From: Amoebidium appalachense
Lineage: Eukaryota; Ichthyosporea
Assembly (NCBI GenBank): GCA_963693365.1
Contig: CAVNZM010000003.1
Span: forward strand, 1,984,001 to 2,048,000
Direction: 5' to 3'
Length of the DNA: 64,000 nt
The notes under the pieces were generated by a model that did no database searches, was not told where the DNA came from, and saw only the letters and a program-made list of their open reading frames with translations. The position numbers were made by a program, and so were the translations under genes. Shown piece by piece: positions 32,854 through 43,880 of the stretch (its first letter is position 1; every line of letters begins with the position of its first letter).

Positions 32854-35800
32854 TGTGTATTGATGCGCACGTGCATATCACATCATAATGAACCGAATCA
32901 TTACTCTAAGATATATATTCATATAGTGCTTACACTAAGGCCCACCCCAATCCATACGCTCTCAGGTATTGGTCATGGATCTATTCAACACCACCGCCCC
33001 CACCATCCGGCAGCTGACAGGCACAGGCCACGTGGTCGTGTGCACGTTTTCCGCCACATTCCAGAATACCAATGACCCCGATGCTGATTGGCTGCTGAAG
33101 GAGTACCCAAATGTATGTACTACCCAATACCTATTCTTCTCACCCATGCCCCCCTCCCCCTTCCCTCCCCCTCCCACCCCCTAAATTCCCGCCAAGTCCC
33201 TCTCTGATGAACCGCCCCCTCCCCCCCCCCCCCCCCCCCTCCTCCCCCCCTGCCCGCCCGCCTGCCCGCCTGCCCCCTCCCCCGTGCCCCCTTTCCAGGC
33301 CTGCCGGGGGGCCTTACTCTCCCCCTTCTCAACCGATTAAGTGGAAACGGTTTTCCCTATATAAGCTTGTGTGGGTTGTGTGATTTCTTCTTTTCTCTCA
33401 TTCTTTCGACTTTTTCGTTTTCTTCTTCCCTTTTTTCTTTTGGGTGGAGAGGGGGGGAAGGGGGGAGTGCCCAGGAATATGATGTCAAAAAAACAGACAA
33501 ACACCAATCTTTAGGGAAGCCAATAGCTTTTTTATTAATATATTCACCCTTTAACTCCCATACCAAATGATCATACCCAACACCAATCTGTAACCAAATC
33601 AATCCCTCTTTAATCTTTATGTTTCAAAAACCCCGGGACCAAATGATTATACCTAATATTCCCCACAACAGCTGCGTATCGGGCCCGCTACCAACACCAC
33701 ACGCTGGCCCTTTGACCTCAGTCAAGAGCAACCCCTCCAACAAATGGCCAGCCGTCGCATAGATGTAGCATCAGCAAAGGGGTGCAGTGCCGTATTGCCA
33801 CTAGATCTGGCCCAGCCATATGCTCTGTGCGAGCCTAAATGCAACACTACAGTGGCTGCAATAGACAGATACGCTGCTTGGATGGTGGGCTTTTGTAATT
33901 TTTTACTCACACTTTAACATCTCAACCCCCCCCCCCCCCCCTCCCCCCGGCCGCTCCACCCGTCCCCCACCCGCCCACCCGTCCCCTCCCCACCCCCAGC
34001 ACACAACACAAAAGCAGCACCCGACCCCACTCTCCTAACCTCCTTTCCCCTTTTTCTTCCGAACACCTCTTCAAAAGCGAATAGAACGGGCTTAGCATGA
34101 AGAACCCTCCCCCCCCCCCCCCCCCCCCCCCCTCCTCCCCCTCCTCCCCTTTTTTTTTTCGCCCAATGCGTGGTATGTTCCTGAATTCCATATACCCCCC
34201 CCCCCACACACACACACGCGCACACATACACACTCTTTCACTATCGGCGGAACGATTTAGGGCATGCCCAAGTGATGGAGAAAGGTGTGTGTGTGGGGGG
34301 GGGGGGGGGGGGGGGGGGGGGAGGGGGAAACAGAGAGAGTGAGAGAGAGACCCAGTGTGTGCTCTAACATGCTACATGACCGTGTGCTACCCCACGCCAC
34401 CTTCCCCTGCAGGCATGGTATGCACACTCTCGGGGTCTAGCCATTGGCTTCAGCGGCCTGCCTGACCGCCATCCAATCATTCTCAGCCGTTTCGACTTTG
34501 CTTTTGCTGATGTATGTGCCCCCCACCCCCCCACCCCCACCCCCCCCTTCCCCCCAACGCACACACCCACATACCCACACTTGCCTCTCATCCCTCTCTG
34601 CCCAGTCCACCTTTCAGTCTATTATCCCTCCACAACCCAGTCGTAACCAACCCACCACCAACCCACCGTGGCCTGCACCCCCAATGCAAACCCCCCTCCC
34701 CCCCCCTCTCTCTCCCCCGCTCCCATGTCTGCCCCTCTTCCAGTGTTCCCTCCCCTCCACACTTACTCTTCGCTCCCCTCCCCCCCCCCCCCCCCCCCCC
34801 CCCCCTCCCACCTCCCCCCCTCCCACCCCCCCCCCTTCCCTCCCCACCTCTCCCTCCATTCGAACTCCTTCCCGGATCCTCTCCTGTCCTCCTCATGTGC
34901 ATGTTTTCTTCCTTCTTCACTTCCTCCACTAAAACCCTCCATTACCAGGACTGCTACCAACAAAGCAGCTGCACCCCCTTCCTCGAGTTTATCTCCGAGG
35001 CCCGTGCCATGTTCACCACAATATCATCAACCAACTACCCAAACCACACCATCGCCCACATTTGCGGAGTTTCCCAAATGGTCGGGTTTTCCACCCAAAT
35101 TCAGCTTCACGACACAACAAGATCCGTATCATGCAGTACTCTATTCCCCGGAAACAATACCGAAATTCCGCCTGCGCAGCCTAAAAACATTCTCACGCCC
35201 TGGTCGGATGGATCATATTCTCTCGGTCCTGCCCGTCCCAACACCCCCTCGCTCACCCCCCGCCGAAATAGAAAAACTGCCGCCCAGCGTAACGGAAAAC
35301 AAAACCCGTACAAACGACACTTCCATGGCTGAATTTTCACTTCTCCTTAGGCACCTTGCAACCCAAATTGAGCCCGAAATGAGTGCTGTAAGTGGGTCTG
35401 CAAATCTAGGAAATTTGCCTCCTGTTGCATGGCACCCCACTGCAGGTCTGTTGACGCCATTTCCGACCCCCCCGCTTGATCAAATATCCATCCAATTGCC
35501 AACTAGTACAACCCCACTTATCACATCCACATCACCAGCCGAATCAATCACGCGTACTCCTACGCCCACTCCTACCATTTTATCCATTGAAGATTCCACC
35601 TCTGCACCTACAACACATAGCACCCCCACCCCAACAATGCAGAAACCCCCCACGACACAGGAACCCATGCAAGGGGTAGACCCAACCACGGCAACCAATG
35701 ACAAGGAGGGGATCCCGGAGCTAACAAGTTCCGGGAAGCCAACAAAAACGAGCGCATCCACCATCCCCACCACACAAGAAGGTACTCGATTCGTTTTCTC

Positions 35801-36698
35801 AGTACCAAGAAACGGCAGGGGAATACATTTTTTAGCCAATGAAAATAAATTTTGCGGAATGCCTCCCGTTTACTTAGCATCACTATGGTGTCACAGTGTG
35901 GAATTTTGTAGTTTGTGTTTCTTCGTCGCCGTGTTTGTTAATTTGCGGCTTGCACTCATGGACAAAACTTTGGGTGTTTGCTAAGGGGTCTGTTTTCACA
36001 ACACTTTCTTTTTTTGTTTGGGGGGAAACGGGGGAGAGTGGCCTGCGGGGTTGGGGGGGTGGGGGGGGGGGGGGTTGGGGGGGGGGGGGGGGGGGGGGTG
36101 CTGGCTGAAAAGGAGGGAAATTGCACCCAGTGGGTGTGGGTGTGCGTGAGGCTGTGTGTGGGGGGGAAAGAGGGGGTTGGTGGGCAGGTTGGAAAGGGGG
36201 GGGGGGGGGGGGGGGGGGGCTCTGATTAATTTCTTTAAAAGGATATAATTTGACAAGTGCATTTTGCGAAAAGCAGGTCCAAGGGGCTCGTGCACATGGG
36301 GCAGGGGTGGGGTGGTGGGGAGGTGTGGGTAATGGAGAATGAAATGATGTATTCTCGATTCCCAAAGAAGCTTGCAAACAGGGGGTGCATGGTGGCGGGT
36401 GAAACGGAGGTAGACGGTTGGGTGGGTGGAGGTGGGTGGATGGGTTTAGGGGGACAGGTGGGTTGGGAGGTTAGTGTTGTAACTAGGAACAGACCTATAT
36501 ACACACACACTCACTCACGCACATGGTCAACATCATATTTCCCCACCCACCATGTAGGCATACCGTGCACAAACGCGTGCACACACACATATATACTTAT
36601 CCACACACACATACACACAGGCACAGACACACGCACGTGCACACAGAAATGTACAATCAGTAAAATATGTTGTGCCTAACAACCACACATACACACAT

Positions 36699-36763
<65 letters not shown>

Positions 36764-38754
36764 GACACACACACAAAAACACCTAACACACGTTCTCACA
36801 CACACACGCCCAAAACACACCCACATCTAACCAACCAACACACAAACACAAACTCCGACCCTCCCCCCCCCCCCCCCCCCCCTTCCCCCCTTCCCTCCCA
36901 CCATTCACCCACCCTTCCATCCACACACACACACCTAACATACGTAATCCCTAACACCCTCACATCCCTTTTCAGCACCACCACAGCGCGTTGATTTCAC
37001 CGTTCAATCACCGTATCGGCCTGATAGTGTCGACCTTCCTTTCCTCCGTGACGGGCTGGCTGCAGCCCTTGATGTGTTCCCTGAGTGCATAGAACTCATC
37101 GATAAAATCTCCCAATCCAACAATAGTCCAACTATAAGTATCGTGGAGGTGAATAACCCCCCCCCCCCCCCTCCCCCTTTATGGGCCACCCCTTCTTATC
37201 TCATATGTCCCTCCCCCCCCCCCCCCCCCCCCCCCCCTGCCCTCGTGTTATAACTTCTCTCCTCCTCGTATTTGTCCACCTAGGCACCCATCCTCCCTCC
37301 AAATCACCCACACGGACCCTCTAACACACAGTGAACCAACCAAGGGACGTGTGCCATTCAACCCACACAATGATAGAGGAATCCCCCCCCCCCACCCCCC
37401 CCCCAAACACCCAAACACCCACCCACCGTTTTTCTCTCGACCTCCCTGTTTCGTTCCACCTTCTACGTAAGTTTTTAAACCCTCTTGCCCGTTTCTTTTC
37501 GTGTGCTAACACACCATTCGACCGTTTTCTTGCACATCGTTGCTTCATTCACTGCATAGCCAACAAACCTAGATGATACAATGCATCCGCATGTAGAAGG
37601 GTTGGCGCCGCGGGGGGGGGGAGGGGGGGGGGGGGGGGGGGTATATCATCTGTACACGTTTGATTCAAGGTTGTACAATGTTCACTTACGCTCTTATTTT
37701 GTTATTATTTTAACAAAAAATTCCCCTTTTTTCGAGTACCGGTATAATAGTGCAAACAGCAAAACCTGGCACCAGTTAACCTTTCTGCACTCGCAGGCAC
37801 GACTCAACGCCGAAGCGCTTGCTGGGTTGGACAAGACGGATTTGCGCACCCTGGCTTCCGTGGGGGTTCTGGCCGTTAGAAGATATGGTGGGTCTTACTG
37901 GTACTAAATTGGGTGGCCGGGATTGGTGGTTAAGGGTGGGGCAAAGGAGGGAATGGTGGTGGCGGTGGGGGTGGTGGGGGGAGGGGGGGGGGGGGGGGGG
38001 GGGTGGGGGGGGGGGGGGGGGGGGGGGGGGGATGGAGGGAAAAAAGATACGTATGGTATGGTTACTTGTCGAACCTCCCAAGACACATGCCAATAATCCC
38101 ATCCCCTTCGAACCCTCCCCCCCCCCTCCCCCCCACAAACCCAAAAGAATAAATATAAAACAACAATAATAGTAATGATAATAAACCTTGAAACAAAATT
38201 CAAATTTCACCCTGTGGGGGGGAGGGGGGGGGGGGGGGGGGGGGGGACGGAAGGAGGGGGAGGGGGGGGGGGGGGGGGGGCTCTTTGGTGGGGGATCAAA
38301 TGCTATACTTTGCATGAGATGCTGACACGATTTATTTGCAGGGCCAGGTACTGCATACCAAGAGAGCAACACCCCAAACACCACAAGCAACCCCTCCGCC
38401 TCTGACATCGAGAACGCCGCAAACACCACCACAACCAACCCAAGCAAGGATCAAAATTATGCAACACGCATTGCCATATTTGGCGCCGTGGGTTGCGCGG
38501 CTACACTAGGCGTTGCGGCTGTTGCAATAGGTACTTTCCGACTATGGAGAATGCAAAGGGCCAGATGGCAGCATAGGCACCATTTGGAAAATGTAGCTGC
38601 AAGATTGTCCATGTTTTCCGGATCGGATCTCAATACCGAAATGAAATTCAACACTTCAGACCCTTCTCTTATGCGCAGTTTGGAGGGTTTGGCGTATGTT
38701 CATGGGGCTGAATTGAGCGCATCTTCACGGCTTGACCTTGGTGTGTCTGTGTAG
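25076..38754 (+). CDS. Second membrane-anchored protein with three GH114 units (paralogue)
   Basis: This is a 16-exon gene. Exons: 25076-25291, 25735-25887, 26347-26565, 27338-27436, 28234-28668, 29332-29487, 29885-30103, 30894-30992, 31993-32387, 32966-33112, 33672-33884, 34413-34511, 34949-35781, 36976-37148, 37797-37887, 38342-38754. The predicted product is about 1320 aa with the same plan as gene 1: signal peptide, three GH114 units, Thr/Pro-rich linker, two-exon membrane-proximal module, transmembrane helix, tail of about 70 aa. Unit 4 (the first here) keeps VDVDLF, WLDVRQ, IEPDCMD, GLKND and NE. Units 5 and 6 have lost most acidic and substrate-facing motifs and may be binding or structural only. 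Net frame corrections are needed in exons 9 and 13, both at C6 runs. The shared exon plan and phases point to whole-gene tandem duplication. Confidence 0.85.
25735..25887 (+). CDS. Gene 2 unit 4 exon A
   Basis: 51 codons. VVDVDLFDTTPAQIRSMA, GHIVICYFGGGVYEYE and RRPDDQ: a good GH114 start with G-G-G for S-A-G. Acceptor TATCAG, donor GTGTGT. Confidence 0.9.
26347..26565 (+). CDS. Gene 2 unit 4 exon B
   Basis: 73 codons. IWLDVRQLETMKSLM and AAQKGCMGIEPDCMDCW; only the N of E-P-D-N is changed (to C). Ends IKYNTWM. Acceptor TTCTAG, donor GTGCGT. Confidence 0.9.
27123..27169. repeat. Poly-G tract (about 47 bases)
   Basis: Pure G, following a short (GT)n, in the intron before unit 4 exon C. Confidence 0.95.
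27338..27436 (+). CDS. Gene 2 unit 4 exon C
   Basis: 33 codons. ADYAHSLGLAIGLKNDLMQA and YDFAVNE, a full match to the GH114 pattern including V-N-E. Acceptor GTGCAG, donor GTGGGC. Confidence 0.92.
28091..28189. repeat. Ordered C-block, (AC)-block, A-block
   Basis: Poly-C (about 45) passes to (AC)n (about 10 units) and then to A-rich sequence, in the intron before unit 4 exon D. Similar C / AC arrangements lie at 27838-27871 and 27987-28030. Confidence 0.9.
28234..28668 (+). CDS. Gene 2 unit 4 exon D plus linker
   Basis: 145 codons, unbroken frame. RCTEYQECKYVLPFLNQGKA and LGTEYSG close the domain. GRWYNCNEKK...TKWTSTNGG is the post-domain motif, followed by a Gly-rich linker and the pre-domain module GVWPLIKPGTGFGIRTSC before GTGGGT. 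Confidence 0.88.
29129..29246. repeat. (CA)n followed by (GA)n
   Basis: CA repeats 29129-29177 and a GA repeat of about 70 bp to 29246, in the intron before unit 5 exon A. Confidence 0.95.
29332..29487 (+). CDS. Gene 2 unit 5 exon A (degenerate)
   Basis: 52 codons. VIVVSISEPDSAIQEIAQSG and ACHVSLGTF retain spacing and the Cys, but VDLF, S-A-G and RPD are lost. Identified by position, phase, length and the following exon. Donor GTACGT. Confidence 0.75.
29885..30103 (+). CDS. Gene 2 unit 5 exon B (degenerate acidic cluster)
   Basis: 73 codons. LDIRQHDH, HLKGCMAIVASDLDCW and LDYNMWV. The E-P-D-N is replaced by VASD, as in unit 1. The end of this exon with its donor is copied twice within the following intron. 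Confidence 0.85.
30221..30367 (+). repeat. Two intronic copies of the exon end and donor of unit 5 exon B
   Basis: The real junction (CTGGACTATAACATGTGGGT, donor at 30104) is echoed at 30221-30260 (GGATTACAACACGTGGGTGG, GT at 30244) and 30329-30367 (AAATTACAATACGTGGGTGG, GT at 30352), each followed by TGCGTAT(C/A)CATAAA. C-rich spacers of about 70-100 bp separate them. They could act as decoy or alternative donors. Confidence 0.85.
30894..30992 (+). CDS. Gene 2 unit 5 exon C (degenerate)
   Basis: 33 codons. ADYAHSKGMAAGLDGSM and KYDFFLVE: A-H, Y-D-F and the terminal E are kept, but K-N-D is replaced by D-G-S. Acceptor CCGCAG, donor GTATGC. Confidence 0.88.
31993..32387 (+). CDS. Gene 2 unit 5 exon D (frame break)
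   Basis: DCVAAKTCSKLAPLSRMDKA and FMLEHTR keep only the Cys pair and K-A-(I)-F...E of the family. GEWVNCLTPD...TYWSDG is the post-domain motif. The frame changes at the C6 run 32222-32227 and continues to KWVLIPPGSSFAMVNG and the donor GTAAAT. The exon is one base short of an open frame. Confidence 0.78.
32776..32852. repeat. (GT)n microsatellite
   Basis: 77 bases of GT repeat in the intron between unit 5 exon D and unit 6 exon A. Confidence 0.97.
32966..33112 (+). CDS. Gene 2 unit 6 exon A
   Basis: 49 codons. VLVMDLFNTTAPTIRQL and GHVVVCTFSATFQN. M-D-L-F and G-H-V-V-V-C are kept; S-A-G and R-P-D are partly lost. Acceptor CTCAG, donor GTATGT. Confidence 0.88.
33672..33884 (+). CDS. Gene 2 unit 6 exon B (acidic cluster lost)
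   Basis: 71 codons. WPFDLSQEQPLQQM, RRIDVASAKGCSAVLPLDLA. K-G-C is kept but E-P-D-N-x-D-C-W is replaced by LPLDLAQP, so the expected acidic residues are gone. Acceptor CAACAG, donor GTGGGC. Confidence 0.82.
34413..34511 (+). CDS. Gene 2 unit 6 exon C (terminal E to D)
   Basis: 33 codons. YAHSRGLAIGFSGLPDR and FDFAFAD. K-N-D is lost and the last acidic residue is Asp instead of Glu. Acceptor CTGCAG, donor GTATGT. Confidence 0.85.
34949..35781 (+). CDS. Gene 2 unit 6 exon D plus Thr/Pro-rich linker
   Basis: DCYQQSSCTPFLEFISEARA keeps the Cys pair of the domain end. ILTPWSDGSY is the post-domain motif. The frame moves by +1 at a C run (35256-35261 most likely) and continues into a linker rich in Thr, Pro and Ser (TSTTPLITSTSPAESITRT, TPTPTPT) that is probably O-glycosylated. 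It ends TIPTTQE plus one base before GTACTC. Without splicing the frame would run on to 35984; the phase of the next exon supports the junction. Confidence 0.78.
36976..37148 (+). CDS. Gene 2 membrane-proximal module, part 1
   Basis: 173 bp, entering in phase 1. RVDFTVQSPYRPDSVDLPFL, RDGLAAALDVFPECIELI and PTISIVE. Homologous in size, phase and pattern to 21037-21200 of gene 1. Acceptor TTTCAG, donor GTGAAT. Confidence 0.82.
37797..37887 (+). CDS. Gene 2 membrane-proximal module, part 2
   Basis: 30 codons plus one base. ARLNAEALAGLDKTDLRTLA and VLAVRRYG, ending inside a Gly codon as in gene 1. Acceptor TCGCAG, donor GTGGGT. Confidence 0.82.
38342..38754 (+). CDS. Gene 2 last exon: transmembrane helix and tail
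   Basis: 137 codons including TAG. A short Asn/Thr-rich stalk is followed by the helix IAIFGAVGCAATLGVAAVAI (about 38470-38529) and basic residues (RLWRMQRARWQHRHH). The cytoplasmic tail is Ser/Leu-rich and ends LGVSV. The tail differs from that of gene 1. Confidence 0.88.
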
Positions 38755-39914
38755 GAGATTTATACAAGGACAAAAGATTTCAAATCACACCAATATACCA
38801 CATAGCACACAAGAAAAGTTCATTCGAGGGTATAACATATGGGTCGGGATGTATGTAGCAACAACCATAGACTCATCACAGAAGGCTTTTACTAGACGTC
38901 ACATGAAGGCGTGCCTGAAAAGACTAGAATACTACAGCCTTAACTCAACACAATATATATTCGGAATCGGTTATATTCAGAGGTGTCAAGAATGAGCATG
39001 TATATCATCATAGTGTGTGATTGATGTGTGTGTGTGTGTGTGTGTGTGTTGGAAAGTTGTGGGGATGGGTTTCCAGTGTACGTCACGTGTATTTGTGTGT
39101 ACGTGTTTGTGTGTTTATGTGTGTCACGGTGAGTGTTTGTGCAAGGGTACGGTACAACACACATGGCCGAAAGCAGATGGCACTGATGTGTGTTCATTCT
39201 GTGCTATTTCGGCAGAACTGAAACATTGACCGTGTGATTTCCTAATAATATTGTCGCAACACGCACACACACACACACGCACACACACACACACACACAG
39301 TCACACACATCCTGTCCGGTGATCCACAGATCCTGGGTACGGATCCTGGTAACTCCACACGTGCACCATAGTAGCCCATCCCCACCCAACTTCCCACCAC
39401 ACACACACACACACACACACAGACACACAACCTGTCAGGTGATCTACAGATCCTGGTCTCAGTGACGGATCCTTGTCCTTCGTGCACATCATAGTAGCCC
39501 ATCCCCACCAATCTTCCCAACACAAACACGCCACACCCCTGGCATACAAACGCACCATCCACACCCTTACGCACACACTGAAATAGGACCCATGGGCCAT
39601 ATGCCTTGTAGTTACTTTGAATGCTCTCTCTGACATACTAAAAAAGTATCCGCATGCATGCATCTCTGACATAGTGCATGGACATCTTTACGACATCCAT
39701 TCGAAGCTCTGGGGTGCACACAAGAAGTTGTGATTGTAGAAGGAGGTGATGCTGTATAAACATCGGTGAAAATGTATACCCGTTTAGCGAACGTAGGGAT
39801 CTAGCACGTGCATGTGTGTTCTATTTCACGTGCGACTCTCCCATGGTGATCACACGTACAAATGCCACCGTGCCACAATACCACATGGTCAGATAGACCG
39901 TCACGGCCTGTGAC
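38755..39914. other. Region between the convergent gene ends
   Basis: The 3' flank of gene 2 meets the 3' end of the minus-strand gene. It contains a diverged tandem duplication (39301-39520) and CA/GT microsatellites; no exon is supported. Confidence 0.6.
39301..39520. repeat. Diverged ~120-bp tandem duplication with CA spacers
   Basis: Both copies read CCTGTC(C/A)GGTGAT(C/T)(C/T)ACA, GATCCTGG, ACGGATCCT and CATAGTAGCCCATCCCCACC, separated by a (CA)n run. The complementary strand reads like the start of a tRNA-derived repeat (GGATCCGTACCCAGGATC), so it may be a duplicated SINE fragment. Confidence 0.7.
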
Positions 39915-40138
39915 TCAGAAAGCACCCAATGGAATGTCCCCCTCAAACTTAGCTATTCGGTTACCGATATCGACGACTCCCCAACGTACGTACGCCTGTG
40001 CTGATTTAATAAGATACTGGCAGCCGAATGCGGGGCTCCCGTCTGCTAAAAAGGGGCCAGAGGCCATGCCCCTCTCGCAAAAAACGTTTTTATGCATGTG
40101 CTTGTGTTGAAGTGCGTGCTGTGTGTCACAGCGTGTGT

Positions 40139-40186
<48 letters not shown>

Positions 40187-40451
40187 ATGCGTGTCACAAT
40201 AACGGTGCGTGCACGTGTAGTCTATTTAGATCTACGGTGTGTGTGGGTGGGCGGTGTGTATATGGGTGTATATCATGGTGTGTGTCTGGTGTGCACGTGT
40301 GTGTGCGCGCGCGTGTGATTTAATTGCGTGTGTGCGTGTGTGACACTGTGTGTGTGCACGTTTGTGTGCATCTTTGTGTGTGTGTGTGTGTGTGTGTGAC
40401 TGTGTGTGTGTGTGCACGTGTGTGTGTGCACGAGAAAGAGAGATTGAGAGT

Positions 40452-40496
<45 letters not shown>

Positions 40497-40533
40497 TGTT
40501 TCTGCCGGTGCGTCCTTTTTTTTTTTTTTTTTT

Positions 40534-40565
<32 letters not shown>

Positions 40566-41577
40566 GGGGGGGGGAGGGGGGAAGGGTGTTGATAAACACT
40601 CTTCCCACGGCAACTTGGACAGAAAGAGTTTCTTTGTAGATGGGTGGTCATATGGTTTTAGACACATGACCAAAACAAAAATTGCAGGGTGGGGGTTCCA
40701 CCCTAGTGGTACCGTGTGGGCATGTTTCATCCACAACGCAGGCAGGCTCGGAGAAAAAGACATGGGTATGGTTGACTCCCCTACCTTGGGGGGAAATCAC
40801 CATACGCCCATTTCCAGAAGGACACTGCACCACCTGCAAGCAATTGAAAACTGTCAGCATGTGTGTTTGTTTTGCACATTCAGTGTGTGTGTGTGTGTTG
40901 AGTGTATGTGTGTGCAGCATGTGTATGTGTGTGTGTATGTGTGTGTGACTGTGCTTGTGCGTAGTGTGCGTGTGTGCACGTGTGTGGATTGTGTGCCTGT
41001 TATTGTGTGTGTATGTGGGTGGGTTTGTGTGCGTATGTAGACGTGTGCAGACGCTTTTGCCTATAAAAGAAGTGTGCGTTATGTGCGTGCCAGCAGACAA
41101 GTGTGTGAGCAAGCTTTGCTTGCACGTGTTTATGACTTGTCAACATTCAAGTGTGTGCGTATGTGTGCGCACGTGTGTGTTTGTGTGTGTGTGTTTGTGT
41201 TTGTGGGTGTGGGTGTGCGATGTATGTCTGTGTTTTTCTTTTTGGTTTGTGGTGTTTGTGGTATTCTGTTGGTGCTTATGCTTGCCCAGGTGTACGCGTG
41301 TCATGCACGTTTGTGTATGAGTGTGCATGTGTGTGTGTATGAGTGTGCATGCGTGTGTGTATGAGTGTGGCATGTGTGTGTGTCTGTGTGTGTCACGGTG
41401 TGTGTATGTGTGTGTGTGTGTATGAACGAGTGTGTGAACGTGTGCGGATCTGGTTGCCTGCACGTGTGTGTATGTGTGCATGGTGCGCATGTGCACGTGT
41501 AAATGTTTCCCCATGTGCGCGCGTTTCAGTCATGCACGTGTGTGTATGTGTGTGCAGGCGTGTGTGTCTCTTTGTGT

Positions 41578-41627
<50 letters not shown>

Positions 41628-41729
41628 ATGTGCACGTGTGAATGTTTGCCCATGTGCGCGCATTCCAGTCATGCACGTGTGTGTATGTGTGTCCAGGCGT
41701 GTGTGTCTCTTTGTGTGTGTATGTCACTG

Positions 41730-41768
<39 letters not shown>

Positions 41769-41982
41769 TGCATGTGCACGTGTGAATGTTTGCCCATGTG
41801 CGCGCATTTCAGTCATGCATGTGTGTGTATGTGTGTCCAGGCGTGTGTGTCTCTTTGTGTGTGTATGTCACTGTGTGTGTGTGTGTGTGTGCGCGCGCGC
41901 GCGTGTGCACGTGTGTGGATCTGGGTGCCTGCACGTGTGTGTGTGTGTGCATGTGTTCATGTGTTCATGTGTGCAAGTGCGC

Positions 41983-42038
<56 letters not shown>

Positions 42039-42805
42039 ATCTTTGTGTGTGTGTGTGTGTATGTGTGTGACTGTGTGTGTGTGTGTGCACGTGTGTGTGT
42101 GCACGAGAAAGAGAGATTGAGAGTGGGTGTGTGGGTGTGTGGGTGTATGTGTTTGTGTTTCTGCCGGTGTGTCCTTTCTTTTGTGTGTGTTTTTTGTGTG
42201 TGTTTGTGTGTGTGTGTTTGTGTTTGTGGGTTTGGGTGTGCGATGTGTGTCTGTGTTTTTCTTTTTGGTTTGTGGTGTTTGTGGTATTCTGTTGGTGCTT
42301 ATGCTTGCCCATGTGTACGCGTGTCATGCACGTTTGTGTATGAGTGTGCTTGCGTGTGTGTATGAGTGTGCATGTGTGTGTGTCTGTGTGTGTCACGGTT
42401 TGTGTATGAGTGTGTGTGTGTGTGCGAACGAGCGTGTGCACGTGTGCGGATCTGGTTGCCTGCACGTGTGTGTATGTGTGCATGGTGCGCATGTGCACGT
42501 GCAAATGTTTGCCCATGTGCGCGCGTTTCAGTCATGCACGTGTGTGTATGTGTGTGAAGGCGTGTGTTTCTCTTTGTGTGTGTATGCGTGCGTATGTGTG
42601 TGTGTAGTGCATGTGCACGTGTGAATGTTTGCCCATGTGCGCGCATTTCAGTCATGCACGTGTGTGTATGTGTGTCCAGGCGTGTGTGTCTCTTTGTGTG
42701 TGTATGTCACTGTGTGTGTGTGCGTGTGCGCGCGTGTGCACGTGTGCGGATCTTGGTGCCTGCACGTGCGTGTGTGTGTGCATGTGTTCATGTGTGCAAG
42801 TGCGT

Positions 42806-42836
<31 letters not shown>

Positions 42837-42844
42837 GGTGTGTG

Positions 42845-42875
<31 letters not shown>

Positions 42876-43349
42876 AGTGCGTGTACGTGTGCAGGTATAT
42901 GTGTAAGTGTGCTTGTGAGTGTGTTTGCGTGTGTCTGTACAAATCCGACGTTTCATGCAGGAAGGAAAACCCAAAACCGCAGAATTTCTAACGCTTCATG
43001 GGGACACAAGCAATTACACACCTGAAATCCAAAAGCAGCGGCGGCGTTGGGTGTCACATTGACACATGTCAAGTTGCCAGCCTGATCGGACACATCTGAA
43101 GCAACCTGAGGTAATGAGAACAAAAATCACTCCCTGGTTCACATAAAAACGTGACACGAGCACACACAGGCAGGTAGATAATAAAACGACGGCATACATT
43201 GGCTTCTGCTTATACAGACTAAGATGCTCATTGGACCAGGCATGTACCTGTGGTGCTGCCGAAGGTGCAGCCAGCAGCAGCACAAAGAGCACGAGCGAGA
43301 AGACCACGCCCAACGCCTTATGCGGCGTTCCTTTCAAAAAACCCCCCAT
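39915..43349 (-). CDS. Small secreted Cys-containing protein, four exons, unknown family
   Basis: Minus strand. Exons: 43349-43248, 43105-43022, 40833-40671, 40042-39915, giving 158 aa. Exon 1 is a signal peptide ([20 protein letters not shown]). Exon 2 contains [18 protein letters not shown] with two N-glycosylation sites. Exon 3 contains [25 protein letters not shown] and PPPCNFCF. Exon 4 contains [20 protein letters not shown] and ends DIPLGAF-stop. Junctions are phase 0, 0 and 1 with GT-AG borders, and the sum is a multiple of three, which is good support for a short gene. The donor of exon 3 (GTCATG) is weak. The second intron (40834-43021) is almost wholly a GT minisatellite. I recognise no family. 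It lies between the GH114 genes and the rest of the locus. Confidence 0.6.
40116..42945. repeat. 2.8-kb GT-rich minisatellite with higher-order units
   Basis: GT microsatellites alternate with longer repeated segments. A 130-140 bp unit with CATGTGCACGTG, TTGCCCATGTGCGCG and AGTCATGCACGTGTG recurs near 41495, 41630, 41771, 42497 and 42609. A segment with CTGTGTTTTTCTTTTTGG recurs at 41229 and 42252 (about 1023 bp apart). GCACGAGAAAGAGAGATTGA recurs at about 40429 and 42102. The exon at 40671-40833 sits inside this block and is not repetitive. Confidence 0.9.
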
Positions 43350-43880
43350 TGCTTCTATTAGTATCCGCAGTAAGTCGGTCGACCACTATGCAAAAACAAA
43401 ACGTTTTCTTCTTTTGCGCTCCGACGTCTGATCAGGCTCCAAACATCATGATCACGGAAACGGTATTTTTACCGCGCTTATGCTGTTCTTTGCCAGGTAT
43501 CAGCGCTAAACCGGAAATTTCGATTCGTAAATCAAAGTACACTCAAATACATTTGAAAGCCCCAACAAAATATTGTTCGACACCACATTTACCTAAATTA
43601 CAGATTTAATATAAGCTAAATGATTCCCGATTTCGCTGACAGGGTAACAATTACTATCTAGTTGCCGCGCGCCTGGAAGCGAATCCAATGCGTTATCTCT
43701 CATTCCATTGACCCAGGAGCCAATCCAATCGAGTTTTTGAAAGTGATTTTTGTCCACCTTCCCCCGCCCAAAAAACGTTACCGGTGACCACCCTGCCCCT
43801 TCCAACCCTGTGCGAAATGGGCACTGTATGCAGAATAGAAAGCGCCTCTGGCCCCAAAAATTTCTGCCGGCCGTGTACCG
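43350..43880. other. Upstream flank of the minus-strand gene
   Basis: Ordinary-complexity sequence without a supported exon. It should contain the minus-strand promoter; no clear TATA box is seen. Confidence 0.4.

Noticed and set aside
35782-35984. Read-through of the unit 6 exon D frame to a stop at 35984
   Set aside because: The hydrophobic end (SLCFFVAVFVNLRLALMD) could mimic a membrane anchor, but the phase-1 donor at 35782 joins cleanly to the module exon at 36976 that gene 1 also has. Intron retention giving an alternative C terminus remains possible.
40116-42945. Direct repeats considered as a CRISPR array
   Set aside because: Units vary in length, are GT-rich throughout and have no unique spacers; the genome is eukaryotic.
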